In this document: one piece after another, positions 1 through 9,235 of the stretch
Numbering within the stretch: position 1 is the first letter of the stretch
How the letters are laid out: each line of letters starts with the position of its first letter
Assembly (NCBI RefSeq): GCF_014884965.1
Contig: NZ_JABTBO010000006.1
Coordinates: 38,851 to 102,850 of the forward strand
Length of the DNA: 64,000 bases
Direction of reading: 5' to 3'
DNA from: Spirabiliibacterium mucosae
GTDB taxonomy: Bacteria; Pseudomonadota; Gammaproteobacteria; Enterobacterales; Pasteurellaceae
Position numbers and translations under genes: made by a program
The notes under the pieces: model-generated
Told to the model about the DNA's origin: nothing
What the model saw: only the letters and a program-made list of their open reading frames with translations
Databases searched by the model: none

Positions 1-926
1 GGCAAAATCCACCAAGCAATCGCACTTTTCGCGGCAATCACGCCGCCGCCGTGGATAATCGCCACCACGGCAGAAAGCGGCCCAATGGCGTTGGCCACGT
101 CATTTGACCCATGAGCAAAGGCCATGGAGCAGGCAGTGAGCAACATTAAGATGCTAAAGACCTTTTCCACCCCGCCGAAGGTGCCGCCTTGCACGCGGTT
201 TTCGAAGGATTTACTGCGGAAGTAGAAATAACAAAACACTATAGAAGAGATGCTGATAACGAGTGAGATTAAGAACGTTTCAACACCCGTGAGGTGTAAC
301 CCAACGTGCTTGAGCCCTTTGGTCATAGTGACGATGCTCAAGATAAAGCTGGTTAGCCCCATGTAATACGGGCCATATTTTTTGGCGTTATCCAGCGGGG
401 TTTCGGTGTCGAAAATCAGCTTTTGGGTGCTGATGAAAATGGTGTAGGCGACAATCCCTGAAATCACCGGCGTGATAAACCAGCTGCCGACAATGCTTTT
501 CACCGTGCCCCACTCGACGGTGTGCGGGCCGACGGTGACGCAAGCAAAGCCAATCAACGCGCCCACAATCGAGTGGGTGGTGGAAACAGGCCAACCCATG
601 TAAGAGGCGATCAAAAGCCAAGCGCCGGCGGAGAACAGCGCCGACATCATGCCCAGCACCAAGGTTTGTGGCTCGCCGGCAAACAGGGTTGGGTCAACAA
701 TCCCGCTTTTGATGGTTTGTGTCACCTCACCGCCGGCTAAATAGGCGCCAGCAAACTCAAAAATCATCGCGATCAGCACCGCTTGTTTGGCGGTGATGGT
801 GCCGGAGCCGACCGAGGTGCCCATGGCGTTGGAAACGTCGTTTGCGCCGATGCCAAACGCCATCAACAGCCCTGCTATGGCAGTGATGATGATCACCAAC
901 TGCCCATATTGTGCAATAAATTCCAT
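1..926 (-). CDS. Inorganic phosphate permease, PitA/PHO4 family (C-terminal end beyond window)
   Basis: Inner-membrane carrier for inorganic phosphate. Reading leftward from ATG at 926, the frame is open to the window edge (about 308 codons). It carries the two family signature repeats: GANDVSNAMG near residue 30 and HGSNDVANAIGP near residue 265. Several long hydrophobic segments lie between them, as in PHO4-type carriers, which are usually 400-500 residues, so roughly the last quarter is outside. The DUF47 gene lies 24 bases upstream on the same strand. Pairing a Pit-type permease with a DUF47 protein is a known arrangement and suggests co-expression. Phosphate is the family assignment; the cation used (H+ or Na+) cannot be read from the sequence. 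Confidence 0.93.
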   Translation of the reverse strand, partial: MEFIAQYGQLVIIITAIAGLLMAFGIGANDVSNAMGTSVGSGTITAKQAVLIAMIFEFAGAYLAGGEVTQTIKSGIVDPTLFAGEPQTLVLGMMSALFSAGAWLLIASYMGWPVSTTHSIVGALIGFACVTVGPHTVEWGTVKSIVGSWFITPVISGIVAYTIFISTQKLIFDTETPLDNAKKYGPYYMGLTSFILSIVTMTKGLKHVGLHLTGVETFLISLVISISSIVFCYFYFRSKSFENRVQGGTFGGVEKVFSILMLLTACSMAFAHGSNDVANAIGPLSAVVAIIHGGGVIAAKSAIAWWIL

Positions 927-950
927 AAAAAATCCTTGCTTGAAGCCTCG

Positions 951-1631
951 TTACGAGCGCGCGAGCATCAATTCAATGCGCGATCCCACACGTTGTGCTT
1001 GGTCTGCCAGCACCCCGATCCACTCAATGATTTTGTATAAAAAGATCACATCAATCGGTTTGAACTGATCTTCAATCGCCATCAACGCGCGGCGCAGCAC
1101 CACTTGTTGGTGATCGGTGTCGTCTTCAATGGTGTCAAGGGAGTTGATCATCTTATTCACAAAGCTCAACTCGCGGCCTTTAAAGCCCGTCTCCAGCAAG
1201 CTTTCCATCTCTTCAATCACCAAATTGGCTTGGCGAGAGGCATCGAGGCTGCGTTTCACATAGGCTAAAAAGTCATCTTGGAGTGATTCAGGAATATACA
1301 AGTGGCGGCCAATCACACGGCCTGAGACATCCTTGGCGTAGTTGGCGAGCTTGTCTTGCTGGGTGACCAATTCCAACAAATCGGTGCGATCAACAGGCAT
1401 AAACAAGCCGCGCGGCAGGCGCAGGCGGATTTCACGCTTGAGTACATCGGCCTCACGTTCAGCAAGGGAGATCTTCTCACGCAGTGCCTCCGCGGTGTCC
1501 CAGTCTTTGGCAAATGAGGCTTCAAAAAAGGGGATTAAATAATCACAGCATTCGCTGACTTTTTTGGAGTGTTTTTCCAGTGGCTTGAGTGGGGATTGAG
1601 CGAAAAGCCCTAAGATATTGTTGATCGGCAT
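951..1631 (-). CDS. DUF47 / PhoU-like protein (TIGR00153 family), partner of the phosphate permease
   Basis: A 226-residue, mostly helical, charged cytoplasmic protein of the DUF47/UPF0111 family, distantly related to PhoU and commonly encoded next to Pit-type permeases, where it is thought to modulate phosphate uptake. I chose ATG 1631 (MPINNILGLFAQ) because AGGAG precedes it and family members begin this way; the open frame runs further upstream without a good ribosome site. It is the first gene of a two-gene leftward operon with the permease. A TATAAT at 1669-1674 (minus strand) is a plausible -10 about 35 bases upstream of the start, with no clear -35. The molecular role is inferred from the family and the neighbour. 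Confidence 0.9.
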   Translation of the reverse strand: MPINNILGLFAQSPLKPLEKHSKKVSECCDYLIPFFEASFAKDWDTAEALREKISLAEREADVLKREIRLRLPRGLFMPVDRTDLLELVTQQDKLANYAKDVSGRVIGRHLYIPESLQDDFLAYVKRSLDASRQANLVIEEMESLLETGFKGRELSFVNKMINSLDTIEDDTDHQQVVLRRALMAIEDQFKPIDVIFLYKIIEWIGVLADQAQRVGSRIELMLARS

Positions 1632-1750
1632 TGTTTGACTCCTAAAAATGGATAATGACAATAGCGTCATTATACCTAAATTCACGCCCTTGCACATTGA
1701 AAAATCCATCGTTGTGACAATTGCGCCAACCGCACTTTTGCCTTTTTCAG

Positions 1751-1779
1751 GTCACAAATGGCAAAAAGGCTGATATAAT
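1751..1779 (+). promoter_or_regulatory. Candidate extended -10 promoter for the CYTH-radA-yoaA genes
   Basis: TGATATAAT at 1771-1779 matches an extended -10 (TGnTATAAT). A weak -35 (GTCACA, 1751-1756) lies 17 bases upstream. The CYTH gene starts 32 bases downstream, after AAAGGAT. Confidence 0.6.
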
Positions 1780-1811
1780 CAAGCCCAAACAAAAAACAAA
1801 AAAGGATAAAT

Positions 1812-2798
1812 ATGTTGCCAGAAGTTGAAGTTAAACTCCTTGTTAAACAAAATGTTGCAACATTCTTAAGCCAAGCATTGAGCGATTATCGGGTGCTGTC
1901 ACACACCCAAGCGGTGCTTGGCAATTGTTATTACGACAGTGAGGATCACTTTTTCTCCCGCCACAAAATGGGGCTGCGGGTGCGCACAGTCAATGATGCC
2001 TTTGAGCTGACGTTAAAACTCTCAGGCCAAGTCACCGGCGGGCTGCATCAGCGGCCAGAATACAATGTGCCACTGGCCAGCCCAAAGCCTGATTTAAGCC
2101 GCTTTGCGCAGTTTAGCGAGCTCAATTTTGAGCCGCCTTTAGCGCAGTTGCAATCAAGCCTGCGGGCGATTTTCAGCACCGATTTCTTGCGCCAAGCGTG
2201 GACAGTGGAGCTTGGCACTGGCGCGGTGATTGAAGTGGCGCTTGACCAAGGGGAAATCATTGCAGGCGAGCGCCGTGCGCCGATTAGCGAAATTGAGTTT
2301 GAACTCAAGCACGGCAGCGTGGCGGATTTGCTCACCTTTGTTTCTCACATCAGCTCGCTTGACGGCGCGCGTTTTGGCCAGCTGAGCAAAGCCGAGCGCG
2401 GCTATCAACTCAGTGGCATTGCGCCTAGCCAACAAAAGCCAACAATGGCACTACCAAGTGCGGTATCGCAAGCGGATTTAAGCCCGCTTTTAGCCTATGA
2501 ATTGCGCTTGATTGAATATGCCTTGCAAGGCCAAGGCGGGTTGCCTGAGCTGACCGCACTTTACCAATTTTGGCAACAGCAACGCTCAGCGATTGAGGCG
2601 ATCGTCAATGAAAACAGCCAAGTGCGGTTGCTCGCGCCAAGTGAGGAGTTTTTTGAGCTCAATGCGCGGATTTTAGGCAAACTTGAGGCCATTGCCGCAC
2701 TGCCGCCTCAGGCGCAAGCCAGCAGTCTGGAAACACTTTTTCACGCCAACGTGTGCACGCGTCGGCATCTCTTTTTAATTCAATTGAGCATTGGGTGA
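1812..2798 (+). CDS. CYTH-domain inorganic triphosphatase (YgiF-like)
   Basis: A 328-residue member of the CYTH superfamily; E. coli YgiF hydrolyses inorganic triphosphate. The N-terminus shows the diagnostic ExExK motif (E4, E6, K8 in MLPEVEVKLLV), followed by the tunnel-fold region with RVRTVND and other charged strand residues to about residue 200. The C-terminal third is helical and shorter than the CHAD domain of the 433-residue E. coli enzyme, so CHAD may be reduced here. The start has an AAAGGAT ribosome site. The stop codon lies only two bases before radA, indicating co-transcription. The substrate is assigned from the family. Confidence 0.85.
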   Translation: MLPEVEVKLLVKQNVATFLSQALSDYRVLSHTQAVLGNCYYDSEDHFFSRHKMGLRVRTVNDAFELTLKLSGQVTGGLHQRPEYNVPLASPKPDLSRFAQFSELNFEPPLAQLQSSLRAIFSTDFLRQAWTVELGTGAVIEVALDQGEIIAGERRAPISEIEFELKHGSVADLLTFVSHISSLDGARFGQLSKAERGYQLSGIAPSQQKPTMALPSAVSQADLSPLLAYELRLIEYALQGQGGLPELTALYQFWQQQRSAIEAIVNENSQVRLLAPSEEFFELNARILGKLEAIAALPPQAQASSLETLFHANVCTRRHLFLIQLSIG

Positions 2799-2800
2799 CG

Positions 2801-4174
2801 ATGGCAAAAGCAGCAAAAAAAGCCTTTGTATGCAACGACTGCGGCGCGGAATATGCCCGCTGGCAAGGCCAATGCAACGCCTGCAAAGCGTGGAACACCA
2901 TTACAGAAGTGCGCATTGCTCCTGCGGTGGCCAAGGGCAGCCGTTTTAGTGGCTATGCCGGCGAGCAAAGCAGCAAAGTGCAAACGCTCTCTGAAATTTC
3001 GTTGCAGGAATTGCCGCGCTTTTCTAGCCAATTTCACGAGCTGGATCGCGTGCTGGGCGGCGGCGTGGTGCCTGGCAGTGCGATTTTGATTGGCGGCCAC
3101 CCAGGCGCGGGCAAAAGTACGCTGCTGTTGCAGGTGATGTGTGCGCTGTCGCAAAAAATGAAAACCTTGTATGTCACCGGTGAAGAGTCTTTGCAACAAG
3201 TGGCGATGCGCGCTAATCGTTTAGGCTTGCCAACCGATCAACTGCGGATGCTGTCAGAAACCTCTGTGGAGCAAATTTGTGCCACCGCTGATGTTGAAAA
3301 ACCACAAATTATGGTGATTGACTCCATCCAAGTGATGCATTTGGCGGATATTCAATCCTCGCCTGGCAGCGTGGCGCAAGTGCGCGAGTGTGCGACTTTT
3401 TTGACCCGTTATGCCAAAACGCACCATGTGGCGATCATCATGGTCGGCCACGTCACCAAAGACGGCACGCTGGCTGGCCCAAAAGTGCTGGAGCACTGCA
3501 TTGATTGCTCGATTTTACTTGAAGGCGAGGCCGACTCGCGCTACCGCACTTTGCGCAGTCAGAAAAACCGCTTCGGCGCGGTCAATGAACTCGGCGTGTT
3601 CGCGATGACCGAGCAAGGCCTGCGAGAGGTGAAAAACCCATCCGCAATCTTCTTAAGCCGCGGCGAAGAGCAAACGCCAGGCAGCTCAGTGATGGTGATT
3701 TGGGAGGGCACGCGCCCCTTGTTGGTGGAAATTCAAGCGCTGGTCGATCACTCTATGCTCGCCAATCCGCGCCGTGTGGCGGTGGGGTTGGAGCACAATC
3801 GCCTAGCGTTATTGCTTGCAGTGTTGCACCGCCATGGTGGCTTGCAAATGTCGGATCAAGACGTATTTGTCAACGTTGTCGGTGGCGTGAAGGTGACAGA
3901 AACTGGCGCGGATTTGGCGCTGCTGTTGGCGCTGATTTCGAGCCTGCGCAATCGCCCATTACCGCAAGATTTGGTGGTGTTTGGCGAAGTGGGTCTAGGC
4001 GGTGAAATCCGCCCGGTGGCCAGCGGGCAGGAGCGCATCAGCGAGGCGGCCAAGCACGGCTTCAAGCGCGCGATTGTGCCTTTTGCCAACAAGCCTAAAC
4101 ACGCCATTCGTGATATGCAGGTGTTCACCGTGAAAAAACTCACCGACGCACTGGATGTGCTTGAGCAATTTTGA
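2801..4174 (+). CDS. radA: DNA repair protein RadA/Sms
   Basis: A 457-residue RecA-like, Lon-protease-like ATPase that drives branch migration of recombination intermediates. Domains in order: a C4 zinc finger near residues 12-29 (CNDCGAEYARWQGQC followed by CKAW), Walker A GHPGAGKST near 90, the RadA-specific KNRFG motif near 240, and a Lon-like C-terminal domain. The start ATG 2801 (MAKAAKKAFVC) is two bases after the stop of the CYTH gene, so translation is probably coupled; the frame extends upstream inside that gene but the family start fits 2801. RadA is also needed for natural transformation in some bacteria, which suits an uptake-sequence-rich genome; that link is inferred. Confidence 0.96.
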   Translation: MAKAAKKAFVCNDCGAEYARWQGQCNACKAWNTITEVRIAPAVAKGSRFSGYAGEQSSKVQTLSEISLQELPRFSSQFHELDRVLGGGVVPGSAILIGGHPGAGKSTLLLQVMCALSQKMKTLYVTGEESLQQVAMRANRLGLPTDQLRMLSETSVEQICATADVEKPQIMVIDSIQVMHLADIQSSPGSVAQVRECATFLTRYAKTHHVAIIMVGHVTKDGTLAGPKVLEHCIDCSILLEGEADSRYRTLRSQKNRFGAVNELGVFAMTEQGLREVKNPSAIFLSRGEEQTPGSSVMVIWEGTRPLLVEIQALVDHSMLANPRRVAVGLEHNRLALLLAVLHRHGGLQMSDQDVFVNVVGGVKVTETGADLALLLALISSLRNRPLPQDLVVFGEVGLGGEIRPVASGQERISEAAKHGFKRAIVPFANKPKHAIRDMQVFTVKKLTDALDVLEQF

Positions 4175-4176
4175 TT

Positions 4177-6102
4177 ATGGCGAGTAAACTCTCCACCACG
4201 GTGAAAAAGGCCTTTGCCAAAAACGGCACCTTGGCTGAGCACATTCAAGGCTTTCAGCCGCGCGCGGAGCAAACCACCATGGCAAGTGCGGTCAGCCAAG
4301 CCATCGAGGGCACATCGCAGCTGGTGATTGAGGCAGGCACGGGCACGGGCAAAACCTTTGCTTATCTTGTGCCAGCGATGCTTTCAGGCAAAAAAACAAT
4401 CATCTCCACCGGCTCCAAAAATTTGCAAGATCAGCTCTACAAACGCGATCTGCCCACCATTCAAAAAGCGTTGCAATACAGCGGCAAGCTGGCGCTGCTC
4501 AAAGGGCGCAGCAATTACCTCTGCCTTGAGCGGCTTGATAAACTCATCGCTGAAGGCGTGCTCGGTGATCGCAGTGTGCTGGCCGATCTCTCCCGCGTGC
4601 GCCAATGGCAAGCGCAAAGCAGTAGCGGCGATTTGAGTGAGTGTGACTCGATTGCTGAAGACAGCCCGCTGTTGCCACAGTTGACCAGCACCAATGAAAA
4701 CTGCTTAGGCTCAGATTGCCCGCAGTACAAAGAGTGCTATGTGCTCAAAGCGCGCAAAAAGGCGCTTGATGCCGATTTGGTGGTGGTGAATCACCATCTT
4801 TTTTGTGCCGATATGGCGGTTAAAGAGGGCGGTTTTGGCGAGCTAATTCCCAACGCCGACATTGTGATTTTTGACGAAGCACACCAGTTGCCCGACGTTG
4901 CCAGCCATTACTTTGGGCTTTCACTGAGCGCGCGGCAATTGTTTGATCTCTGCCGCGATGCCACCTTGTGCTATCGCACCGAGCTCAAAGACGCCAAGCA
5001 GCTCAACACCGCGGCCGATCACCTCAACAAAATTGTGCAAGATGTCCGCTTGTTGCTTGGTGACGGCAATCAGCGTGGCAATTTGCGTGAGCTGTTGCAA
5101 TCGAGTGCGGCGCAAAGTGCGGTTGACACATTGGCGAAAAATCTGGCGTTTTTGCGTGATGTGGCCAAAACCCACTTGGGGCGCAGCCCCACCATCGACA
5201 GCATTTACGAGCGCATCAACGGCCACATCGCCACCCTCGAGCGCATTTGCCAAACTCAGCAAACGGGCTTTTGCTATTGGTATGAAACCTTTAATCGCCT
5301 GTTCACGCTGCACATCACGCCACTGACCGTGGCGGAAAAATTTGGCCAGCAGCTCAACGATCACCCCGCTGCGTGGGTCTTCACCTCCGCCACGCTCGAG
5401 GTGGGCGGCACGTTTGATTTCTTCTGCCAACGCATGGGCATCACGCAAGCGCGCGAGATTGTGCTGGCATCCCCGTTTGATTACCAGCGCCAAGCGATGC
5501 TGTGCGTGCCGCGCTATTTGCCTGCCAGCAACCAGCGTCACACGGCGGCAAAACTCGGCGAGATGCTCCAAGGCGTGATTGAAGCCAACCACGGGCGCTG
5601 TTTTTTGCTGTGTACCTCTTATCAAATGATGAGCGATTTAGCCCAATTTTTGCGTGACAATTCCTCGCTCAACGTGCTCTGCCAAGGCGACAGCAGCAAG
5701 CTGGCCCTGCTGGAAAAATTCACCCAAGAGAGTGACAGCGTGCTGGTCGCCACGGCGAGCTTTTGGGAGGGGGTGGATGTGCGCGGCGATGCGCTGAGTC
5801 TTGTCATCATCGACAAACTGCCGTTCACCGCACCCGACGAGCCGCTGCTCAAAGCCCGCATTGAAGACTGCCGACTGCGCGGCGGTGACCCGTTCCATGA
5901 CATTCAATTGCCAAGTGCGGTCATCACCCTAAAACAAGGGGTAGGGCGGCTGATTCGCGACGTCAGCGACCGCGGGGTGATCATCATCTGCGACAGCCGC
6001 CTTGTCATGCGCCCTTATGGCCAAACCTTTATCAAAAGCCTCCCCAACGCCCAACGCACCCGCGATCTAGAAAAAGCAACGGTGTTTTTGGCGCAAAAGT
6101 AA
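4177..6102 (+). CDS. yoaA: ATP-dependent DNA helicase YoaA (DinG/XPD family)
   Basis: A 641-residue superfamily 2 helicase of the XPD/DinG type. It shows Walker A EAGTGTGKTF near residue 51, an iron-sulfur cysteine set around NCLGSDCPQYKECY near 170, DEAH in IFDEAHQLP near 230, and C-terminal helicase motifs ending in QGVGRLIRD near 590. The length matches E. coli YoaA (about 636) rather than DinG (716). YoaA works with the polymerase III chi subunit in tolerance of replication-blocking damage. I chose ATG 4177; it follows the radA stop by two bases. The yoaA-tsaB-slp-fadD-rnd order is the same as in E. coli. Confidence 0.92.
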   Translation: MASKLSTTVKKAFAKNGTLAEHIQGFQPRAEQTTMASAVSQAIEGTSQLVIEAGTGTGKTFAYLVPAMLSGKKTIISTGSKNLQDQLYKRDLPTIQKALQYSGKLALLKGRSNYLCLERLDKLIAEGVLGDRSVLADLSRVRQWQAQSSSGDLSECDSIAEDSPLLPQLTSTNENCLGSDCPQYKECYVLKARKKALDADLVVVNHHLFCADMAVKEGGFGELIPNADIVIFDEAHQLPDVASHYFGLSLSARQLFDLCRDATLCYRTELKDAKQLNTAADHLNKIVQDVRLLLGDGNQRGNLRELLQSSAAQSAVDTLAKNLAFLRDVAKTHLGRSPTIDSIYERINGHIATLERICQTQQTGFCYWYETFNRLFTLHITPLTVAEKFGQQLNDHPAAWVFTSATLEVGGTFDFFCQRMGITQAREIVLASPFDYQRQAMLCVPRYLPASNQRHTAAKLGEMLQGVIEANHGRCFLLCTSYQMMSDLAQFLRDNSSLNVLCQGDSSKLALLEKFTQESDSVLVATASFWEGVDVRGDALSLVIIDKLPFTAPDEPLLKARIEDCRLRGGDPFHDIQLPSAVITLKQGVGRLIRDVSDRGVIIICDSRLVMRPYGQTFIKSLPNAQRTRDLEKATVFLAQK

Positions 6103-6170
6103 CCATTTAAGGCATGAATAACATTTCTCTTTTAAAGCCAATAGCAATGGATTTTAAAACAATGCTTTTA

Positions 6171-6179
6171 TGCTAAAAT
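6171..6179 (+). promoter_or_regulatory. Candidate extended -10 element upstream of tsaB
   Basis: TGCTAAAAT lies in the 120-base gap between yoaA and tsaB, 44 bases before the start. It fits an extended -10 (TGnTAaAAT). No good -35 is visible. Confidence 0.4.
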
Positions 6180-6222
6180 ACCCCCACTCAACAGCGCGTA
6201 GGCGCGATTTTAGGGATGAATT

Positions 6223-6936
6223 ATGACAACTTTATTGGCATTGGATACGGCAACGGAGGCGTGCTCGGTGGCGTTGCTACGTGCAGGCGAGGTGATAAGC
6301 TTAGATGAGCTCAGCCCAAAGGCGCACACTAAGCGCATTTTGCCGATGGTGGATGAAATTTTGGCCACCGCGGGCATTGCCCTTAGCGATGTGGATGCGT
6401 TGGTTTATGGCCGCGGGCCTGGCAGCTTCACCGGAGTGCGCATAGGCTGCGGCATTGTGCAGGGGCTGGCGCTGGGGGTGGATTGCGGCGTGATTGGCAT
6501 TTCAAACCTCACTGCCATGGCACAGGCGGCGTATCAAAAGTGCGGTGCCAAAACCGCACTTTGCGCCATTGATGCCCGCATGGGCGAGGTGTATTTCTCC
6601 GCCTTGCAACACCAAGCCATCACCCTTGATGAGCAAACGTTCGACAGCTGGCAGGCGCTGATGGCGGAGCAAGTGCTGCCGCCTGAGCAGTTGCTTAGCA
6701 TACTTGCTGAGAAAAACATTCACGCTGAGGCCTTTATTGGCACGGGCTGGCAGGCCTATCCTGCGCTTTCAAGCGTGGTGAAAAGTGCGGTTGAAATCAC
6801 ACTGCCGTCAGCGCAATATATGCTGCCATTAGCCCAAGCAGCTTTCAAGCAGGGGCAGGTGCAAGACGCGTTAGCGATTGAGCCTGTGTATATCCGCAAT
6901 CAAGTGACCTGGAAAAAACTGCCAGGCCGGGAGTAG
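6223..6936 (+). CDS. tsaB: tRNA threonylcarbamoyladenosine synthesis protein TsaB
   Basis: A 237-residue ASKHA-fold protein. With TsaD and TsaE it transfers the threonylcarbamoyl group to A37 of ANN-decoding tRNAs (t6A). The N-terminus LALDTATEACSVAL is the family signature, and GRGPGSFTGVRIG near residue 64 is the highly conserved nucleotide-fold loop. Length is normal for TsaB (E. coli 231). The start has AGGGATGAATT upstream. TsaB lacks catalytic activity itself and acts as the TsaD partner. Four bases separate it from the lipoprotein gene, so the two are probably co-transcribed. Confidence 0.96.
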   Translation: MTTLLALDTATEACSVALLRAGEVISLDELSPKAHTKRILPMVDEILATAGIALSDVDALVYGRGPGSFTGVRIGCGIVQGLALGVDCGVIGISNLTAMAQAAYQKCGAKTALCAIDARMGEVYFSALQHQAITLDEQTFDSWQALMAEQVLPPEQLLSILAEKNIHAEAFIGTGWQAYPALSSVVKSAVEITLPSAQYMLPLAQAAFKQGQVQDALAIEPVYIRNQVTWKKLPGRE

Positions 6937-6939
6937 AAG

Positions 6940-7488
6940 ATGAAATATAATTATTTAGTCCTTGCACTGGCGGTCAGTGCACTGTCTGCTTGCCAACTGG
7001 CGCCACAAGGTTTGGAGCGCGGTGAGCACACTCTAATCAGCTTTGACCAACTCGCCGCGGCCGACAGCCAATGCCAGTGCGTGGGTGTGCGCTTGGGTGG
7101 CAAAGTGATTTCAGCCAAAGCGCTGAGCAACACGCAAAGCGAGCTGGAAGTGCTCAGTTTGCCGGTGGATAAATACAGCGCCAAGCCTATCCCTGAGGCG
7201 CACAGCAACGGGCGCTTTATTGTACGCATACCGCACTTTATCGACCCATTGAGCATTCAAGAGCACTACATCACCGTCAAGGGTAAATTGGCCGGCGAGC
7301 AGCTGGGCAAAATTGACCAGGCAGAGTATCGCTTTCCTGTGATTAACGCCGAGCGCGTGCACCGCTGGCAGACGTATGTCGAATATTATAACGATGAAGA
7401 CCCGTGGTATGGCGTGCGTTCGCCGTTTTTCTTGCAAGGGGGATTTTTGGAATTACCTGTGATAAAAACGCGGATAGCATTGCAATAA
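6940..7488 (+). CDS. Slp/YeaY-family outer-membrane lipoprotein
   Basis: A 182-residue lipoprotein of the Slp family. The N-terminus has a lysine, a hydrophobic stretch and a lipobox (LSAC), so cleavage before Cys18 and lipid attachment are expected. Glutamine follows the cysteine, compatible with outer-membrane sorting. The body resembles Slp/YeaY, including YRFPVINAERVHRW near residue 128. E. coli yeaY occupies the same position between tsaB and fadD. Slp proteins are induced by starvation or acid in enteric bacteria, but their molecular function is not settled; none is claimed here. Confidence 0.88.
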   Translation: MKYNYLVLALAVSALSACQLAPQGLERGEHTLISFDQLAAADSQCQCVGVRLGGKVISAKALSNTQSELEVLSLPVDKYSAKPIPEAHSNGRFIVRIPHFIDPLSIQEHYITVKGKLAGEQLGKIDQAEYRFPVINAERVHRWQTYVEYYNDEDPWYGVRSPFFLQGGFLELPVIKTRIALQ

Positions 7489-7534
7489 GTGGATTAACTT
7501 GTTATAAAGCCTAAAAAAATAACGGAAAGAGTTT

Positions 7535-9235
7535 ATGGAAAAAATTTGGTTTGATAATTACCCACCCGATGCCGAGCGCGAGATAAAAACCGACAAATAC
7601 CGCACTTTGCTCGATATGTTCGACACCGCTGTGCGCGAGCGCCCCGATCAAGCAGCCTACATCAACATGGGCAAGGTGCTGACCTGGCGCAAGCTCGAAG
7701 AGCGCTCCCGCGCCTTTGCTGCCTATTTGCAAAATGAATTGAAACTCAACCAAGGCGACCGCGTAGCGCTAATGATGCCCAACTTGTTGCAATACCCCAT
7801 CTCGCTTTTTGGTGTGTTGCGCGCAGGCCTAATTGTGGTCAACGTCAATCCGCTTTATACCCCACGCGAGCTTGAGCATCAGCTGCAAGACAGCGGCGCC
7901 AAAGCGATTGTGGTGGTCTCCACCTTTGCTGCCACGTTAGAAAGTGTGGTGAAAGAAACCGACGTGAAGCACGTGATCCTCACCCGCATGGGGGATCAGC
8001 TCTCGTTCGGCAAACGCAATTTGGTCAACTTTGTGGTCAAATACATCAAAAAACTGGTGCCGAAATACAAACTCCCAGGTGCTGTGACCTTCCGCGAAGT
8101 GCTGCGCATTGGCAAATTCCGCCAATATGTCCAGCCAGTGGTGAAACCTGAAGATATCGCCTTTTTGCAATACACGGGCGGCACCACAGGTGTGGCAAAA
8201 GGCGCGATGCTGACGCATAAAAATATTTTGACCAACATCTTCCAAGCCAAATGGGTGGCGGAGCCTTTTTTACGCAACTCGCAACACCGTGAGGCGATCA
8301 TCGCGTTGCCGCTTTACCATGTGTTTGCCTTGACGGTGAACTGTTTGCTCTTCGTGGAGCTGGGCTTAACCGGGATTTTGATCACCAATCCGCGCGATAT
8401 CAACGGCTTTGTGCGTGAGCTCAAGCGCCATCCGTTTGTGGCGATAACCGGCGTGAACACCTTATACAACGCCTTGCTCAACAACGAAAACTTCCGCGAG
8501 TTGGATTTCTCCACCTTGTTGTTGACGGTGGCCGGTGGCATGTCCGTCAACCAATCGGTGGCCCAGCGCTGGCATAAACTCACTGGCACCAACATTATTG
8601 AAGGCTACGGCATGACCGAGTGCTCGCCACTGATTGCCGCCTGCCCGCCGCACGCCAAAGAGCACAATGGCAACATCGGCGTGCCCGTGCCGAACACCGA
8701 CATCAAAATCCTCAACGACGAAGGCCAGGAGGTTGGCATTGGTGAGCGTGGAGAGCTGTGGGTGAAAGGCGATCAAGTGATGAAAGGCTACTGGCAGCGC
8801 CCAGAGGCGACCGCCGAGGTGCTTAAAGACGGCTGGATGGCAACAGGCGACATCGTCGTGATGGGTGAAGATCACAACCTCAAAATTGTCGATCGCAAAA
8901 AAGATATGATTAACGTGTCAGGCTTTAACGTCTTCCCGAACGAGATTGAAGATGTGGTGATGCTCAACTACAAAGTGGCGGAAGTGGTGGCCATTGGCGT
9001 GCCAGATGCGCGCAGTGGCGAAAAAGTGAAAATTTTTGTGGTTAAACGCGATGAAAGTTTGACCCAAGATGAGCTGCGCAACCACTGCCGGCAGCATTTG
9101 ACCGGCTACAAAGTGCCGCGTGAAGTGGAATTTCGCACCGAGTTGCCGAAAAGTAATGTCGGCAAAATCCTCCGCCGCGTGGTGCGTGATGAAGAATTAG
9201 CCAAATTTAACCAACAAGACAGTGACAATGACTAA
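7535..9235 (+). CDS. fadD: Long-chain fatty acid-CoA ligase
   Basis: A 566-residue AMP-forming acyl-CoA synthetase that activates long-chain fatty acids with ATP and CoA as they enter at the inner membrane. The P-loop-like motif [16 protein letters not shown] begins at residue 213; YGMTECSP near 360, [15 protein letters not shown] near 405 and the FACS region with [14 protein letters not shown] near 455 follow. Length matches E. coli FadD (561). The ribosome site is GGAAAGAG. It lies in the conserved slp-fadD-rnd neighbourhood. In a host-associated Pasteurellaceae it may mainly recycle exogenous fatty acids into lipids rather than feed beta-oxidation; that is inference. Confidence 0.96.
   Translation: MEKIWFDNYPPDAEREIKTDKYRTLLDMFDTAVRERPDQAAYINMGKVLTWRKLEERSRAFAAYLQNELKLNQGDRVALMMPNLLQYPISLFGVLRAGLIVVNVNPLYTPRELEHQLQDSGAKAIVVVSTFAATLESVVKETDVKHVILTRMGDQLSFGKRNLVNFVVKYIKKLVPKYKLPGAVTFREVLRIGKFRQYVQPVVKPEDIAFLQYTGGTTGVAKGAMLTHKNILTNIFQAKWVAEPFLRNSQHREAIIALPLYHVFALTVNCLLFVELGLTGILITNPRDINGFVRELKRHPFVAITGVNTLYNALLNNENFRELDFSTLLLTVAGGMSVNQSVAQRWHKLTGTNIIEGYGMTECSPLIAACPPHAKEHNGNIGVPVPNTDIKILNDEGQEVGIGERGELWVKGDQVMKGYWQRPEATAEVLKDGWMATGDIVVMGEDHNLKIVDRKKDMINVSGFNVFPNEIEDVVMLNYKVAEVVAIGVPDARSGEKVKIFVVKRDESLTQDELRNHCRQHLTGYKVPREVEFRTELPKSNVGKILRRVVRDEELAKFNQQDSDND

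Noticed and set aside
4921..5625. A 234-residue open frame antisense to yoaA
   Set aside because: Antisense shadow of a G+C-biased helicase gene; no ribosome site or family features.
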